Shown: positions 1 through 9,320, counted from the first letter of the stretch. The stretch: 64,000 nt of DNA from G963676655 sp963676655 (GCA_963676655.2 CAXXKX010000003.1:5628258-5692257), one strand, 5' to 3'. The notes: a model not told the origin generated them from the letters alone. Translations and numbers: made by a program.

Positions 1-1926
1 CGGCACTTTTTGCAAATCGGGAACAACCAGTTCGGCCATGGTGGCGGCATAGAAATCCTTGCTGGATGCATTTTTCTTAACTTCGCACCAGACTTCATAT
101 TCTCCCGGTTTGATATCCGCAATACTGAACTGCTGCATTTCACTTAATTTTTGTCGCGGCAGTTGCAGGTTTTTCTTGAATACGGTATTTCCGCCCTTTT
201 TCCTGATCGTGAATGCCGCGGTTACTTTCGCTGCCGGGATTGTTATATCTTTGGCGTTAAGAATTACATACAGCAATTTTTTTCCATGAAGCGGCGCAAT
301 GCTCATTTTGAACGAAGGTTTGCAGTTAAACGGGATCTTAAGCGCTGAATACAAATCTCCGGTTTGGGTATTGAACGCCAGCACGGTCAGTTGAAAATCC
401 GATGGCGTTGTTACTGAAAGTCGTCCTTTGATCTCGAATTTCTGTGATTTTCCGGCTGCCACGTCAATAACTTTGGTACTGGAAAAGCGAACCGGATGCT
501 GATTTTTGTCTTCCGCCAGAGCGACTATCCGGAGTCGGGCCTTGGTCGGACTGTTGACCGTGGCTGAAATCCTGATCTGACCGTTATTCAAGTCGCCGAC
601 GCTGTCATACCTGACTGCCGGGATTTTTTCGCTAAAGATCAGATTGCCGAAACCTTTATAATCATTGAAAACCTTGACCGGCGACCAGGTGGTCCAGTCG
701 GCTGATTTGCGTCGGGCTTCATCGTTCCCGGCGGCGTAATCGGCATTGAAGTTGACTTTCCAGATATCCCCGGTCTTCGGTGTGACGTTGAAGTTTTTAA
801 ACGGGATCGCCGTTTCCGTGGTCCATATCGTTTTGCCGAAAGTCAGAACCCCGCCGACGGTTTCGCCGCTGTCACGGAATTGACTGATGTATTGAAGCAT
901 GGGGTTTCTCGGAACCAGGATTCCTCCGGCCGGGGTGCCGTAGAAATGGAACAGATCACTTTGCGGTGATTTCAACCAGATTTCCTGGGCGTCAACGTGT
1001 TGAGTAAAGATCAATTTACCTTTTTTATCTTTGCCCGCGTTAAATGGCTTGATGCGTATACTATCGGTTCCGAAGTAAATGTTTTTTGCATCATAACAGG
1101 CTGATACAAAAGGTTGTTTCGGACTCATTTTCTGCGTGTCCAGTTCAACGAACCCGGTGGTGTTTGGAAAGTTTTTCCATTCTTTTACGTCCAATGTTCC
1201 ATCCATCCGGGGCGACTTTTCAGTCTTCACGCAGAACAGCAGCGGCAGTTTGCTTTTTGCCAGAAGGGAATCCATTGCTTTCAACTCCCCCGCCAGTTTA
1301 CGCAAACTGGCGGTCGGCATCATGGAGGACTGGTCAAAATCAATGTCGCCGGTAATCAGGAAAGCCGGAGCAATTCTCGCAACTTTAAAATTTTCACCTT
1401 TGACATCAACTGATTCCGGCGCATCACATTCAAATGAAAATTTCTGCCATTTATCGGAGTTAACTTTCAGCTCCTGGCTAATTATTGACTTCAGATAGGC
1501 TTTTTTAGAATATAAAAGAACCTGGAACTTGAAAATACCGCTACCCTTTAACCAGGTCGAAACGGTGTATTTACCGGGTTGATAATTTTGCTTTGGCCGG
1601 ATCCGGATGTAAAGCTGAACCCGTTCCTTGCAGCCTTTGACCGACATGTAGTTATTGCCGTGAATTGCTTGCGCCGGATCACTTGCTACCGAAACATAAT
1701 CTTTGAATTTTTTCGGGACGCCGGCTCCTTTGGCGGAATTTCCCTTTTCGTCCATTGTTTCGTAACTTGAGTCTAAAATAATCTCTTCGCCCGGATAAAT
1801 GAACTTATCGATGTTTTGTGCTTTTGTCGTTACATCTGCTTGAGAGACTAAAGTACATAGCAGAAGGCAGCATGAGCTTGAAAGAAGTTTAAAAAATTTT
1901 GGTGATGTGATCATAGCGCTTATCAT
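1..1926 (-). CDS. Large secreted protein with CBM9/DOMON-like domain (partial, 3' end outside window)
   Basis: The minus-strand frame is open from an ATG at 1926 to the left edge, so at least 642 residues are visible and the C-terminus is missing. The N-terminus has a signal peptide (hydrophobic, Leu/Cys-rich, ending near SQA at about residue 30). A beta-rich segment at about 35-200 resembles a carbohydrate-binding sandwich. A second domain from about 225 starts PRMDGTLDVKEW and later has a TAIPFKNF segment, the usual look of CBM9/DOMON-like domains in secreted glycan-active proteins. Further beta-rich, Ig-like sequence follows; no catalytic motif is visible. It is the last visible gene of a four-gene operon, 19 nt after the prepilin-domain gene. 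A second ATG at 1914 is possible and neither has a strong ribosome site. Role in polysaccharide binding is inferred. Confidence 0.75.
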   Translation of the reverse strand, partial: MISAMITSPKFFKLLSSSCCLLLCTLVSQADVTTKAQNIDKFIYPGEEIILDSSYETMDEKGNSAKGAGVPKKFKDYVSVASDPAQAIHGNNYMSVKGCKERVQLYIRIRPKQNYQPGKYTVSTWLKGSGIFKFQVLLYSKKAYLKSIISQELKVNSDKWQKFSFECDAPESVDVKGENFKVARIAPAFLITGDIDFDQSSMMPTASLRKLAGELKAMDSLLAKSKLPLLFCVKTEKSPRMDGTLDVKEWKNFPNTTGFVELDTQKMSPKQPFVSACYDAKNIYFGTDSIRIKPFNAGKDKKGKLIFTQHVDAQEIWLKSPQSDLFHFYGTPAGGILVPRNPMLQYISQFRDSGETVGGVLTFGKTIWTTETAIPFKNFNVTPKTGDIWKVNFNADYAAGNDEARRKSADWTTWSPVKVFNDYKGFGNLIFSEKIPAVRYDSVGDLNNGQIRISATVNSPTKARLRIVALAEDKNQHPVRFSSTKVIDVAAGKSQKFEIKGRLSVTTPSDFQLTVLAFNTQTGDLYSALKIPFNCKPSFKMSIAPLHGKKLLYVILNAKDITIPAAKVTAAFTIRKKGGNTVFKKNLQLPRQKLSEMQQFSIADIKPGEYEVWCEVKKNASSKDFYAATMAELVVPDLQKVP

Positions 1927-1945
1927 TTTTTTTGATTAATTAAGA

Positions 1946-2665
1946 TTAATTGAAATTGAAGGATGAAACAATGCCAAGATCGAATTTAAAAGCGCCGTAA
2001 AGCTCCATCGGGCTGTTTGATTCAGCATGGCCGTCTGCGCACCAGACGTTTACTCGTCCTGCATGTCTGGCGTGAGGAGCGTAAGATGGATTGGAGCCGC
2101 TTCCGGTGAATACGTACATCGCACTGGTCTGAAGGTTCTTGTTCAGGTTGATCGAGTCTCCGTACAGAACAAATTTTGACGGAGTCAAGCCCAGGCCGTC
2201 ATCCATCTTTTTGGTATCGGAGATCCGATAGGCAAAAGGACCGCCGGCAGCAAGAGAGTCTTTATAATCAACTCCGCGCCGCATACCGTAAGTATAATAA
2301 GGCCAATGACCGTAACTGCCGATCAGAGTGGCCTGAACAAAATTGAATGGTTTCCACGACGGACACATATAGGCGTCACAACGTTTAAGCAGTCCCTGGC
2401 CTATAGTTACAGTCGAGTTGTCCGCGATCTTATCAACCAGATAGTAGGAGGAAATATACGGATTGGTGTTTGGCGGCGCGAATCCTTTGAAATCATTTGC
2501 GTATTGCAAAGTGGCTAATCCTAGCTGTTTTAAATTATTCACGCACTTTATGGCCCGGGCTTTGTCCCGCGCCTGGTTGAGCGCCGGCAGTAACATACTG
2601 GCGAGGATAGCTATGATTGCGATTACTACGAGTAATTCGATTAGTGTGAATTTGCGGCTTTTCAT
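1946..2665 (-). CDS. Prepilin-type N-terminal methylation domain / H-X9-DG protein
   Basis: The 239-aa protein begins with a short basic leader, then FTLIELLVVIAIIAIL and a Leu/Ala-rich helix ending in PALNQARDKAR, the classic type IV pilin/pseudopilin N-terminus. Cleavage would fall before the Phe, with the Glu at mature position 5. The C-terminal half carries HARHAGRVNVWCADGHAES, the H-X-DG segment of the prepilin-like proteins that are greatly expanded in Lentisphaerota and Planctomycetota (DUF1559-related). It is likely exported and held in the inner membrane by its helix. No pilus or type II secretion machinery is nearby. It sits between the GH130 gene (21-nt gap) and the secreted CBM9-like gene, so a role in glycan handling is inferred. 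A similar protein lies at 58044-58784. Confidence 0.9.
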   Translation of the reverse strand: MKSRKFTLIELLVVIAIIAILASMLLPALNQARDKARAIKCVNNLKQLGLATLQYANDFKGFAPPNTNPYISSYYLVDKIADNSTVTIGQGLLKRCDAYMCPSWKPFNFVQATLIGSYGHWPYYTYGMRRGVDYKDSLAAGGPFAYRISDTKKMDDGLGLTPSKFVLYGDSINLNKNLQTSAMYVFTGSGSNPSYAPHARHAGRVNVWCADGHAESNSPMELYGAFKFDLGIVSSFNFN

Positions 2666-2686
2666 TTTGGTTCCCTTTCTGTTAAG

Positions 2687-3769
2687 TTAAACTTTGAACT
2701 TCATTATATAATCAATGGTATCTTTCAATTTCACGGTAGCCAGACAGCAGTACAGGTCCCTGGCACCATAGTAAATATAAATTTCATCCCCGACAACCAC
2801 ATTGGCGGTCGGAAAGATGCAGTTGGCGTAATGGCCTTTTCCGGGAGTTCCGGTTTCATATTCAAGTTCCGGTTCCATGACCGGACGCGGGGAACGGGCA
2901 ATTACTTTGCGCGGGTCATGACGATCCAGCATCATCAGGCCGACCCGGTATTTTCCGCTCCGGTCGACTGCGTGATAAAAGGTCAGCCAGCCGTCATCGG
3001 TCGGAATCGGTACGCCTGAACCGCCAACTTTAAATCCTTCCCATTCGTATTCAGGTTTTATCAGCAGTTGGTCATCCGGAATGTCCACCCCGTCTTCCAT
3101 ATTCCACGGCATATCCCGTTTGCCGGACCCGCAGCATTTCATGTCGTCGGAAAATGATATCCAGATTGCCCCGGGGCAATAGGTCAGCGGCAGAATCCAT
3201 GGGATGAACGGGGTAGGGCGGTGCAGTATGGCGTATTTACCATTGATCTTTTCCGGAAACAGGACAACATTGGCGTCACAGATATGCTCACTGGTTACCG
3301 GGCCGAGCCGTTTCACGTTTTTCCAGTCTTCGGTCACCGCTATTCCGACTCGACGGAAATTTTCGGTCCAGGTCGGATTTATGTTTCCGTTGGGGCCGAG
3401 CCGTTTTATTCCTTTATTGAAATCCATGGTTTTCTGAGAACGTGCGGCGTAAACGATGTAATATTTTCCGTCAAGTTCCGTGATTCTGGAATCTTCGGTT
3501 GAGCCGTAATCAAAGTCATCGAAATTTTCCGAAGCCGGTAGGAACGGCTCCGGGTTTTCCTCAAAATTAATGCCGTCCGTACTCTTTGCGTACCCCAGCA
3601 CCATATCGCTTGGGTCTTCGCTTTTCAGGCTTGATGTGGTAAATGTCATGTGAAACGCGCTGCCGTCGAAAACCACTCCGGGATTGCGCGCTTCGTCTCT
3701 TCCCCAAGGTCTGCTTTGCGATGGGCCTAAAATTGGATTTCCCGCATATTTTTTTACTTTTAGAGACAT
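2687..3769 (-). CDS. Glycoside hydrolase family 130 phosphorylase-like protein
   Basis: The 360-aa protein looks like a five-bladed beta-propeller GH130 enzyme. The N-terminal segment has NPILGPSQSRPWGRDEARNPGVV (key residues N, R, N-P), the next blade STEDSRI...GKYYIVYAA matches the family EDPR region, and the C-terminus has Y-E-T-G-PGKG and NCIFPTANVV. No signal peptide is present, so it should act in the cytoplasm. Known GH130 enzymes phosphorolyse beta-mannosides such as mannosyl-glucose, beta-1,2-mannobiose or mannosyl-GlcNAc; the exact substrate cannot be told here. The usual EDPR reads EDSR. It lies 17 nt after the GntR-type regulator, implying co-regulation by substrate. Confidence 0.85.
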   Translation of the reverse strand: MSLKVKKYAGNPILGPSQSRPWGRDEARNPGVVFDGSAFHMTFTTSSLKSEDPSDMVLGYAKSTDGINFEENPEPFLPASENFDDFDYGSTEDSRITELDGKYYIVYAARSQKTMDFNKGIKRLGPNGNINPTWTENFRRVGIAVTEDWKNVKRLGPVTSEHICDANVVLFPEKINGKYAILHRPTPFIPWILPLTYCPGAIWISFSDDMKCCGSGKRDMPWNMEDGVDIPDDQLLIKPEYEWEGFKVGGSGVPIPTDDGWLTFYHAVDRSGKYRVGLMMLDRHDPRKVIARSPRPVMEPELEYETGTPGKGHYANCIFPTANVVVGDEIYIYYGARDLYCCLATVKLKDTIDYIMKFKV

Positions 3770-3786
3770 TTTTTTCCTGAATATCG

Positions 3787-4890
3787 TTAATTATTGATTA
3801 GCAGTTCCGGCATGAGCTTAATGAGTTTCGGAAAATCTCGATCTTTGGTATTTAGAATTTCCATGCCGATCCGTCCCATTTCCGAGTAGTTTACTTTGAC
3901 CGAATTGAAAGAGCGTTTCACTTTGAATTCCTTCAACAGGCAGTCGTAACCGGTTACTTCGATTTTTCCGGTCAGATTTTCATCCTCGATGCACTTCTCA
4001 ACCCCTTCCGCCAGCATGTCGTTTACCACGAATACAATGCCGGGTTCCGGGTGATTTGACAAATATTTCTTGAACTCCAGATAGGCATATTTAACTAATC
4101 CTTCATGCGTCATATTGGTTGCGAATGGTAAGGAAAGGTTATGCAAGTTGTCCGTATTCAACCCGTAATCCTTTATGGCTTGACAGTATCCTCTGAAACG
4201 TTCATTATAAGTATTATCATTATGTTCCAAGCCATAGTTCAACGCGACAGCGGACTTAATTCCTCTGGCGACGTAATGTTCCACCATTTTATAGGCGCCG
4301 CCAAAGTCGTCATTCACGACTGAAAATACATTGTCCGGGGTCTTATCAAGTTTTCCGTACATGTAGTTGATGATGATAAAACGCTTGTCCGGGAATTTGC
4401 GGGCGAGTTCGATTGTTTCATCCAGACGATTAGGCGACAGGGTCATAATTCCGAGAAAGTTGAAACAGGAGGATGCGTTATAAAGGTTGATTGAATATTC
4501 CGCGTCGCCAACCAGCATTGTGGTATCCGTATCGTATAAAACCGTCACTTCCGAAATTCCGGCATAAAGTCTTGCTATCAGGACGTTCTGGTTTAACTCG
4601 CTGGCATGCAGTCGGCTCAATAAGCCACAGATATTTTTCGCTTTGAATTCGTTTCTGTCGGCAATGAACGTCCCTTTTTTGGGGCGGCGGTAGCAGATGC
4701 CGTCGTCGATTAAAGCCCGATATGCCTGATCCGCGGTCCTTGTACTGACCCCGGCGTTTGACGCGATAAGCTTTACGTTGGGTAATGCCGCTCCAGCGGA
4801 AAGATTGTTATGCTTGATATAGTTAAGCAAACTATTTTTAATCTGCAGATATACCGGTTCCGCCTTGGTTTTGTCAATTGTAATATTCAC
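3787..4890 (-). CDS. GntR-type regulator with LacI-like sugar-binding domain
   Basis: The 367-aa protein has a GntR winged helix at about residues 10-80 (PVYLQIKNSLLNYI, then VKLIASNAGVSTRTADQAYRALIDDG and a wing with KKGTFI). The rest is a periplasmic-binding-protein-like sensor domain of the LacI/AraR type, with elements such as VVNDDFGGAYKMVEHY and NDMLAEGVEKCIEDE. Regulators of this architecture sense sugars and repress neighbouring catabolic genes. It is the first gene of the operon with GH130, a prepilin-domain protein and a large secreted protein. Four direct repeats at 11-bp spacing begin 14 bp upstream of the start codon and may be its own operator. Confidence 0.87.
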   Translation of the reverse strand: MNITIDKTKAEPVYLQIKNSLLNYIKHNNLSAGAALPNVKLIASNAGVSTRTADQAYRALIDDGICYRRPKKGTFIADRNEFKAKNICGLLSRLHASELNQNVLIARLYAGISEVTVLYDTDTTMLVGDAEYSINLYNASSCFNFLGIMTLSPNRLDETIELARKFPDKRFIIINYMYGKLDKTPDNVFSVVNDDFGGAYKMVEHYVARGIKSAVALNYGLEHNDNTYNERFRGYCQAIKDYGLNTDNLHNLSLPFATNMTHEGLVKYAYLEFKKYLSNHPEPGIVFVVNDMLAEGVEKCIEDENLTGKIEVTGYDCLLKEFKVKRSFNSVKVNYSEMGRIGMEILNTKDRDFPKLIKLMPELLINN

Positions 4891-4903
4891 TGAATACTTC
4901 CTG

Positions 4904-4943
4904 ATTTTACTTTCATTTTATTCTAATTTTACTTTGATTTTAC
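4904..4943 (-). promoter_or_regulatory. Four-box direct-repeat operator candidate upstream of GntR-type gene
   Basis: Seven-base boxes ATTTTAC, ATTTTAT, ATTTTAC and ATTTTAC start at 4904, 4915, 4926 and 4937, an exact 11-bp step. On the coding strand they read (G/A)TAAAAT. Boxes one helical turn apart lie on one DNA face, as expected for cooperative binding. The array is 14-53 bp upstream of the regulator ATG, so autoregulation is the simplest reading; A-tract or UP-element activity is an alternative. Confidence 0.5.
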
Positions 4944-5029
4944 ATGGGCGTCAACACCTGTCACAAAAAATAATTGTATTTTTTTATTAATCCGGCTTAC
5001 ATAAACATGCTAGATTCAATCTGGCGATC

Positions 5030-5164
5030 ATGAACGAACGTAGCATAACACAGGAGATTGGTGGAATCGTAGATATTCTTTGGTGTCACAACCAGCAAAA
5101 TCCGGTTAATGTTTGCTTGAAAACATTAAAACTTTTTGAGACTAAATATAATGCAATAGAATAA
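5030..5164 (+). CDS. Possible 44-aa small protein
   Basis: A short frame in the 356-bp gap between the GntR-type gene and the RAYT gene begins MNERSITQEIGGIVDILWCH and ends FETKYNAIE. I recognise no family. Codon use is plausible, with Trp, Cys and His in mid-protein, but there is no clear ribosome site. It could be a genuine small gene, a remnant, or chance. Apart from this and the operator boxes, I see nothing in 4944-5246. Confidence 0.2.
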   Translation: MNERSITQEIGGIVDILWCHNQQNPVNVCLKTLKLFETKYNAIE

Positions 5165-5246
5165 CTTACCGTAATAATAACCGCAATAATTATTGGGGCG
5201 GGACGTTTAGATTTTGAAACCTGTTAACTTTAATATTTGAGGCAAG

Positions 5247-6215
5247 TCAGTTTATTAGTTTTCGGAAACAATACAGGGCGGTGCCGGAGGGACTGTGTCC
5301 TCGGGCTAATTGTTTTTTGCGCATTCGTTCAGGATTATCAAAACAACTTCCGGTTTCACGGATAAATATTTTGGAACCAAGAATTACGCCATCGGTGAAG
5401 TGTCTGGTGCGACGCAGGAAAAGGACGTGCATCGATTCTTTCTGGCGCGCTTTATCGCGCGCGGCATAGATTTCTTCGCTGGAAGCACCGGACTCTGCCG
5501 CGATGATTCGCGCCAGTTCGCCTCGGAAGAACGCAAACAGCTCTTTGTCAGTCCATTTCGAGGTGTCGCCGGTCGTGATATTCGGTTTCATATGTTTGAC
5601 AAAATTTCCATAAAACATGTGTCGGCCGCTTTTGCAGTAGCGCCCCCAGGTAGAAAAACTATATTCGGCCGGATCTTGTTTCAAACCGGCTCGAACCGGG
5701 TTGAGTTCGACATAGATTACACACGCGGCCAGGGCATTGACTTTGTCGAGAATTGTGCTTTTGAAACGTCTGCCCCAGAGTTGTCCGGACCGGTCGCGAG
5801 TCTCATTATATACGCAGGAAAAGCGTCGTTGGTAGGCCGACATAAAACGGCTGATGTCGATCATTTTGAGGGAGATTTCTTTGCATAGAGCTTCGTTTTC
5901 GAGGCTGATCACCGGATTTCGAGGTCCGAATTTAGAAATTTTTGTAATTGACTTGTAATAATTGTTATGTCGTTTGACAATGGAGTCCAGCGGCGGCAGT
6001 TCATCCGGCCCGGGAGCGTAGACTACGAGGTGAAAATGATTACCCATCCAGGCGGCCGAAATGACCTCGATCAGAAAGTAATCGCATAGATTTTGCAGCA
6101 GTCGGAAGCCGTACTCTTTATCAATTTCGGAGAACGGGTGTTCGCCTTTGCGGCAGCCAATGCGGTTATACAAGTGATAATAGCAGCCATCTCTGGGTTT
6201 CATTCGCGATTCCAT
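5247..6215 (-). mobile_element. REP-associated tyrosine transposase (RAYT, IS200-like Y1), copy 1
   Basis: The 322-aa protein is a Y1-type HUH transposase of the RAYT group. The N-terminus has YHLYNRIGCRKGEHPF, the HUH pair is in GNHFHLVVYAPG, and the catalytic Tyr region is FMSAYQRRFSCVYN followed by GQLWGRRFKS and YVELNPVRAG. The C-terminal 120 residues are basic and probably bind DNA. The family nicks and rejoins single-stranded DNA at REP hairpins. The gene is intact and nearly matches the copy at 34761-35735, including about 75 bp upstream; similarity ends at the stop codon. A CTGTCTGACTATTT motif lies at the outer end of the shared upstream segment (6275-6298). Confidence 0.92.
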
Positions 6216-6556
6216 TGTTCAAGCCTCCCAATTTGGTGATTTGAAGATAATATATACACTGAAAGTTGATTTGTCAAATAGTCAGACAGTATGATTGTAA
6301 ATAAATTGCAAGCAGCTCAAAACAAACAACTTAAACCAATAGCAGTATTGAGCTCTAGAAATTATACTGTTAAAAACATCGTAGAATTAGAAAACTCTGG
6401 TCTGTGTTCGATAAATATAAATTAATGATGTCCTGCAGTCTTGTTTGAATACGGTTTTAAATAAAAAAGCTGATAAAGGAACACTTCTTTACTGGATTTA
6501 TGGGAATTCCGGTCTATATTACAAGTTCTAAATATGTTTGTTGATATTAACTTAAT
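6216..6556. other. Gap between RAYT copy 1 and fabF
   Basis: These 341 bp hold the RAYT upstream segment shared with copy 2 (about 6216-6290) and its terminal CTGTCTGA motif. From about 6300 to 6556 the DNA is AT-rich with no gene or strong promoter that I can support. A short minus frame here overlaps the fabF start and is not credible. Confidence 0.5.
6275..6298 (-). repeat. CTGTCTGA REP-like motif (RAYT copy 1 end)
   Basis: On the minus strand it reads ATCATACTGTCTGACTATTT, then GACAAATC. It marks the outer limit of similarity between the two RAYT upstream regions. The same core recurs at 13547, 17001, 17039, 19128, 19158, 30330 and 34686. Confidence 0.7.
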
Positions 6557-7807
6557 ATGGAAACCCATTCTGAAATGAATAGAGTTGTTGTCACTGGAAG
6601 AGGATTGGTTACTCCGCTTGGCGTGGGATTGCCGGTAAATGAAGCAGCATTGCGAGCCGGAAGAAGCGGAATAAAAAGCGTTCAGGAGTTTGTTGACATG
6701 GATTTGCCGACCACTGTTGGCGGTATGTGTGAACATGAACCGGAATGCGAATTTGTCGATCGTCGCAACAGTAGATTTATGACTCCAAACTCAAGAATGG
6801 CGGCCGGAGCCGTCTGGCAGGCAATGCAGGAAGCAGGTCTGTCCATTGAAAACTTGAAAAACTATCGCACCGCGATCATTGGCGGTTGTGCTGGCAGCTC
6901 ATATAAAGAAATTCATGATTCAGCAAAAAAATTTGAGGAATCAGGTCATCGGGTTCGTTCTCTTTCGCCACTGACCGTTCCTAAAGTTATGCCGTCATCC
7001 GCTATTGCCAGTTTGTCTTTGATTCTGGGCATCACCGGAGAAAGTTACGACATCAGTTGCGCCTGTGCCAGCGGTACAGTTTCAATCATGAACGCCACCA
7101 GGCTTTTACAGGCAGGCCTCTATGATATGATAATTTGCGGCGGCTCAGAGGAAATAGACTGGGTAATCAATGTCGGGTTCAATGCGATCAGAGCTCTTGG
7201 TACCGGATTTAACGCTACGCCCGAAAAAGCCAGTCGACCATTTGACCGTGACCGTGATGGTTTTATTATGGCTGAAGGCGCCGGTTACATGATTCTGGAA
7301 ACGGAAGAATGCGCATTGCGGCGCGGCGCAAAGCCAATCTCAATTATCGAAGGATATTCCGCTAATTGCAACGCTAATGATATGGTTGTGCCAGACGCTC
7401 CTTCCAGCGCCAGAGTAATGGCTGACGCCGTGAAGAACGCCGGATTACAGCCAGGCGACATCACTTATGTCAATACACACGGAACCGCTACACCGGTGGG
7501 AGATCCGGTTGAAATAGCCGCAGTTCGTCAAGTATTCGGCGACGCCCCGGCAATCAACAGTACCAAGTCAATGACCGGACACATGATCGGCGCGACCGGT
7601 GCGGTTGAAGCAATCTTCTGCTCCATGATGATGGAAAAACAGTTCCTGTGTCCGTCAATCAATCTGGATAATCCGGAACCGGAATTTGAAGGAGTTGACT
7701 TTGTTCGTCAAACCCGTGAAAATGTGATAATAGATCACTGCATTACCAACAGTTTTGCCTTTGGCGGTTCCAATGTCTGCCTGGTAATGGCTCCATATAA
7801 AGGCTGA
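6557..7807 (+). CDS. fabF: Beta-ketoacyl-ACP synthase II
   Basis: The 416-aa protein is a condensing enzyme of fatty-acid elongation, extending acyl-ACP with malonyl-ACP in the cytoplasm. The thiolase fold starts RVVVTGRGLVTPLG. The nucleophilic Cys170 lies in CACASG, the first His in NTHGTATPVGDP, the Lys in NSTKSMTGH and the second His in the same segment, followed by GATGAVEA. The C-terminal NSFAFGGSN is typical. Length is normal for FabF. An internal ATG at 6575 gives the more usual MNRVVVTG start and may be the real one. No other fab gene is adjacent; lipA follows after an 83-bp gap with a terminator-like hairpin. Confidence 0.93.
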   Translation: METHSEMNRVVVTGRGLVTPLGVGLPVNEAALRAGRSGIKSVQEFVDMDLPTTVGGMCEHEPECEFVDRRNSRFMTPNSRMAAGAVWQAMQEAGLSIENLKNYRTAIIGGCAGSSYKEIHDSAKKFEESGHRVRSLSPLTVPKVMPSSAIASLSLILGITGESYDISCACASGTVSIMNATRLLQAGLYDMIICGGSEEIDWVINVGFNAIRALGTGFNATPEKASRPFDRDRDGFIMAEGAGYMILETEECALRRGAKPISIIEGYSANCNANDMVVPDAPSSARVMADAVKNAGLQPGDITYVNTHGTATPVGDPVEIAAVRQVFGDAPAINSTKSMTGHMIGATGAVEAIFCSMMMEKQFLCPSINLDNPEPEFEGVDFVRQTRENVIIDHCITNSFAFGGSNVCLVMAPYKG

Positions 7808-7833
7808 ATTTCACGATATTTTTTGCATCTAAT

Positions 7834-7862
7834 GTCCAGAAAAACCTGGACTGTTATTTTTA
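7834..7862 (+). terminator. Rho-independent terminator after fabF
   Basis: The inverted repeat GTCCAG/CTGGAC with a 6-nt loop is followed by GTTATTTTTATT. The stem is short, so partial read-through into lipA is possible. Confidence 0.5.
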
Positions 7863-7890
7863 TTATAATTGATTTTTTATTGAGGTATAC

Positions 7891-8781
7891 ATGAGCGGAG
7901 ACACATCAAAGAAAGCCAAGCGCCCGAAGTTGCCGCCATGGATCAGGGTAAGGGTTGGCTGCGGCTCCGGACGCGAAGAAGTTAACTCGATTCTTCAGGG
8001 ACTGCGGCTCAACACCGTTTGCGCTGGAGCGCAATGTCCAAACCTGAATGAATGCTGGCATCGCGGCACCGCAACTTTTATGATCCTAGGTGCCAGTTGT
8101 ACCCGTAACTGCCGTTTTTGCGCGGTTCCACATAATCCATCACCTGAACCGCCGGAACTTGACGAAGCACAACGCTTGGCAAAAGCGGCGGCCCAGATGA
8201 AGCTCAACTACGTTGTCGTAACCAGCGTGACCAGAGACGATTTACCGGATGGCGGAGCAAGTCAATTCGCGGCGGTCATCAATGAGCTGCACAAAGCTGT
8301 TCCGGGTGCTGGAGTTGAAGTATTGACTCCTGATTTCAAAGCGGACAAGAACGCCCTATATACAGTTCTGGAATCAGGACCAACCGTTTTTAACCATAAT
8401 CTTGAAACTGTGCGCCGTCTGGCCGGAGAAATCCGCAGTAAAGCGACTTATGAACGTTCCCTGAAGGTTTTAAAAATGGCAGCTGACTCCGATTTCAAGA
8501 TTCCGGTGAAATCTGGTTTAATGGTAGGTCTGGGAGAAACTGATGAGGAAGTTTTGGAATCACTTAAAGATCTGCGAGACGCCGGGGTTTCCATTTTAAC
8601 AATCGGCCAGTATCTGCCGCCTTCCGAGGCGCATTACCCGCTTGATCGCTACGTGGAACCGGAAAAGTTTGCGCAATGGGGCGAATATGCCAAAGAACTT
8701 GGGTTTGAATTTGTTGCGTCCGCGCCAATGGTCCGCAGTTCCTACAACGCCGGCGAGCTGGTCGGCAAATACCAGGGCTGA
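7891..8781 (+). CDS. lipA: Lipoyl synthase
   Basis: The 296-aa radical-SAM enzyme inserts two sulfurs into octanoylated lipoyl domains. The auxiliary cluster motif CAGAQCPNLNEC (CX4CX5C) and the radical-SAM motif CTRNCRFC (CX3CX2C) are both intact. The C-terminal VRSSYNAGE supplies the Ser that ligates the auxiliary cluster. Other family blocks include VTSVTRDDLPDGGA and KSGLMVGLGETDEEV. The start is supported by GAGG seven bases upstream of ATG. The gene converges on hpt with only 9 bp between the stops. lipB is not in the window. Confidence 0.96.
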   Translation: MSGDTSKKAKRPKLPPWIRVRVGCGSGREEVNSILQGLRLNTVCAGAQCPNLNECWHRGTATFMILGASCTRNCRFCAVPHNPSPEPPELDEAQRLAKAAAQMKLNYVVVTSVTRDDLPDGGASQFAAVINELHKAVPGAGVEVLTPDFKADKNALYTVLESGPTVFNHNLETVRRLAGEIRSKATYERSLKVLKMAADSDFKIPVKSGLMVGLGETDEEVLESLKDLRDAGVSILTIGQYLPPSEAHYPLDRYVEPEKFAQWGEYAKELGFEFVASAPMVRSSYNAGELVGKYQG

Positions 8782-8790
8782 ATTACTTCT

Positions 8791-9318
8791 TTAGTCCAGG
8801 CAGCCGACATAGGGCAGATTCCGGTATAAACCGTTGTAATCCATTCCGTATCCGATAACAAAACGGTCCGGAACTTCAAACGCGACAAAATCAGGCTTAA
8901 ATTCAATAATCCTGCCGGCCGGTTTATCCAGTGCCATACAGGTGATGATCCGGCCCGGATTAAAACGCTTGAGATATTCAATCAGGAAAGTAATGGTCAA
9001 CCCGGAGTCAAGAATGTCATCCACCAGTAAAACGGTTTTGTCTTTCAAGTCAATCCGTGGTACTGTCCGCAGGGTTATTTTCCCGGTACTGGCGGTTCCG
9101 TCATACGAGGCAACCGCAATCTGGTCAAAATAAATCGGTCGGGTAATCTCACGGGCCAGGTCGGCGGCAAACATCAGACCGCCGTCGGCAACCGCAATCA
9201 TAACTATTTTCTCGTCATCGTTTATAACTGCGTCAACCGCCCTGCCCAACTCTTTGACTCTAGCTTGGATAACTTCGGCGGAAATCAGGATTTCTGGTGA
9301 TTTAAGCTCGTTATCCAA
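8791..9318 (-). CDS. hpt: Hypoxanthine phosphoribosyltransferase
   Basis: The 175-aa protein is a type I PRTase for purine salvage (hypoxanthine/guanine plus PRPP). The PRPP motif VLLVDDILDSGLTI is complete, preceded by the flexible-loop strand RPIYFDQIAVASYDG. The C-terminal FVAFEVPDRFVIGYGMDY is the purine-binding region typical of Hpt. The start is a TTG three bases after the stop of the upstream lipoprotein gene, suggesting translational coupling; no closer ATG fits the fold. Confidence 0.93.
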   Translation of the reverse strand: MDNELKSPEILISAEVIQARVKELGRAVDAVINDDEKIVMIAVADGGLMFAADLAREITRPIYFDQIAVASYDGTASTGKITLRTVPRIDLKDKTVLLVDDILDSGLTITFLIEYLKRFNPGRIITCMALDKPAGRIIEFKPDFVAFEVPDRFVIGYGMDYNGLYRNLPYVGCLD

Positions 9319-9320
9319 AT

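Noticed and set aside
5310..5888. Plus-strand frame inside RAYT copy 1
   Set aside because: The same shadow frame appears in RAYT copy 2; it is antisense to the transposase.
6422..6736. Minus-strand frame across the fabF start
   Set aside because: Overlaps fabF and has low-complexity Ser/His content with no homology sense.
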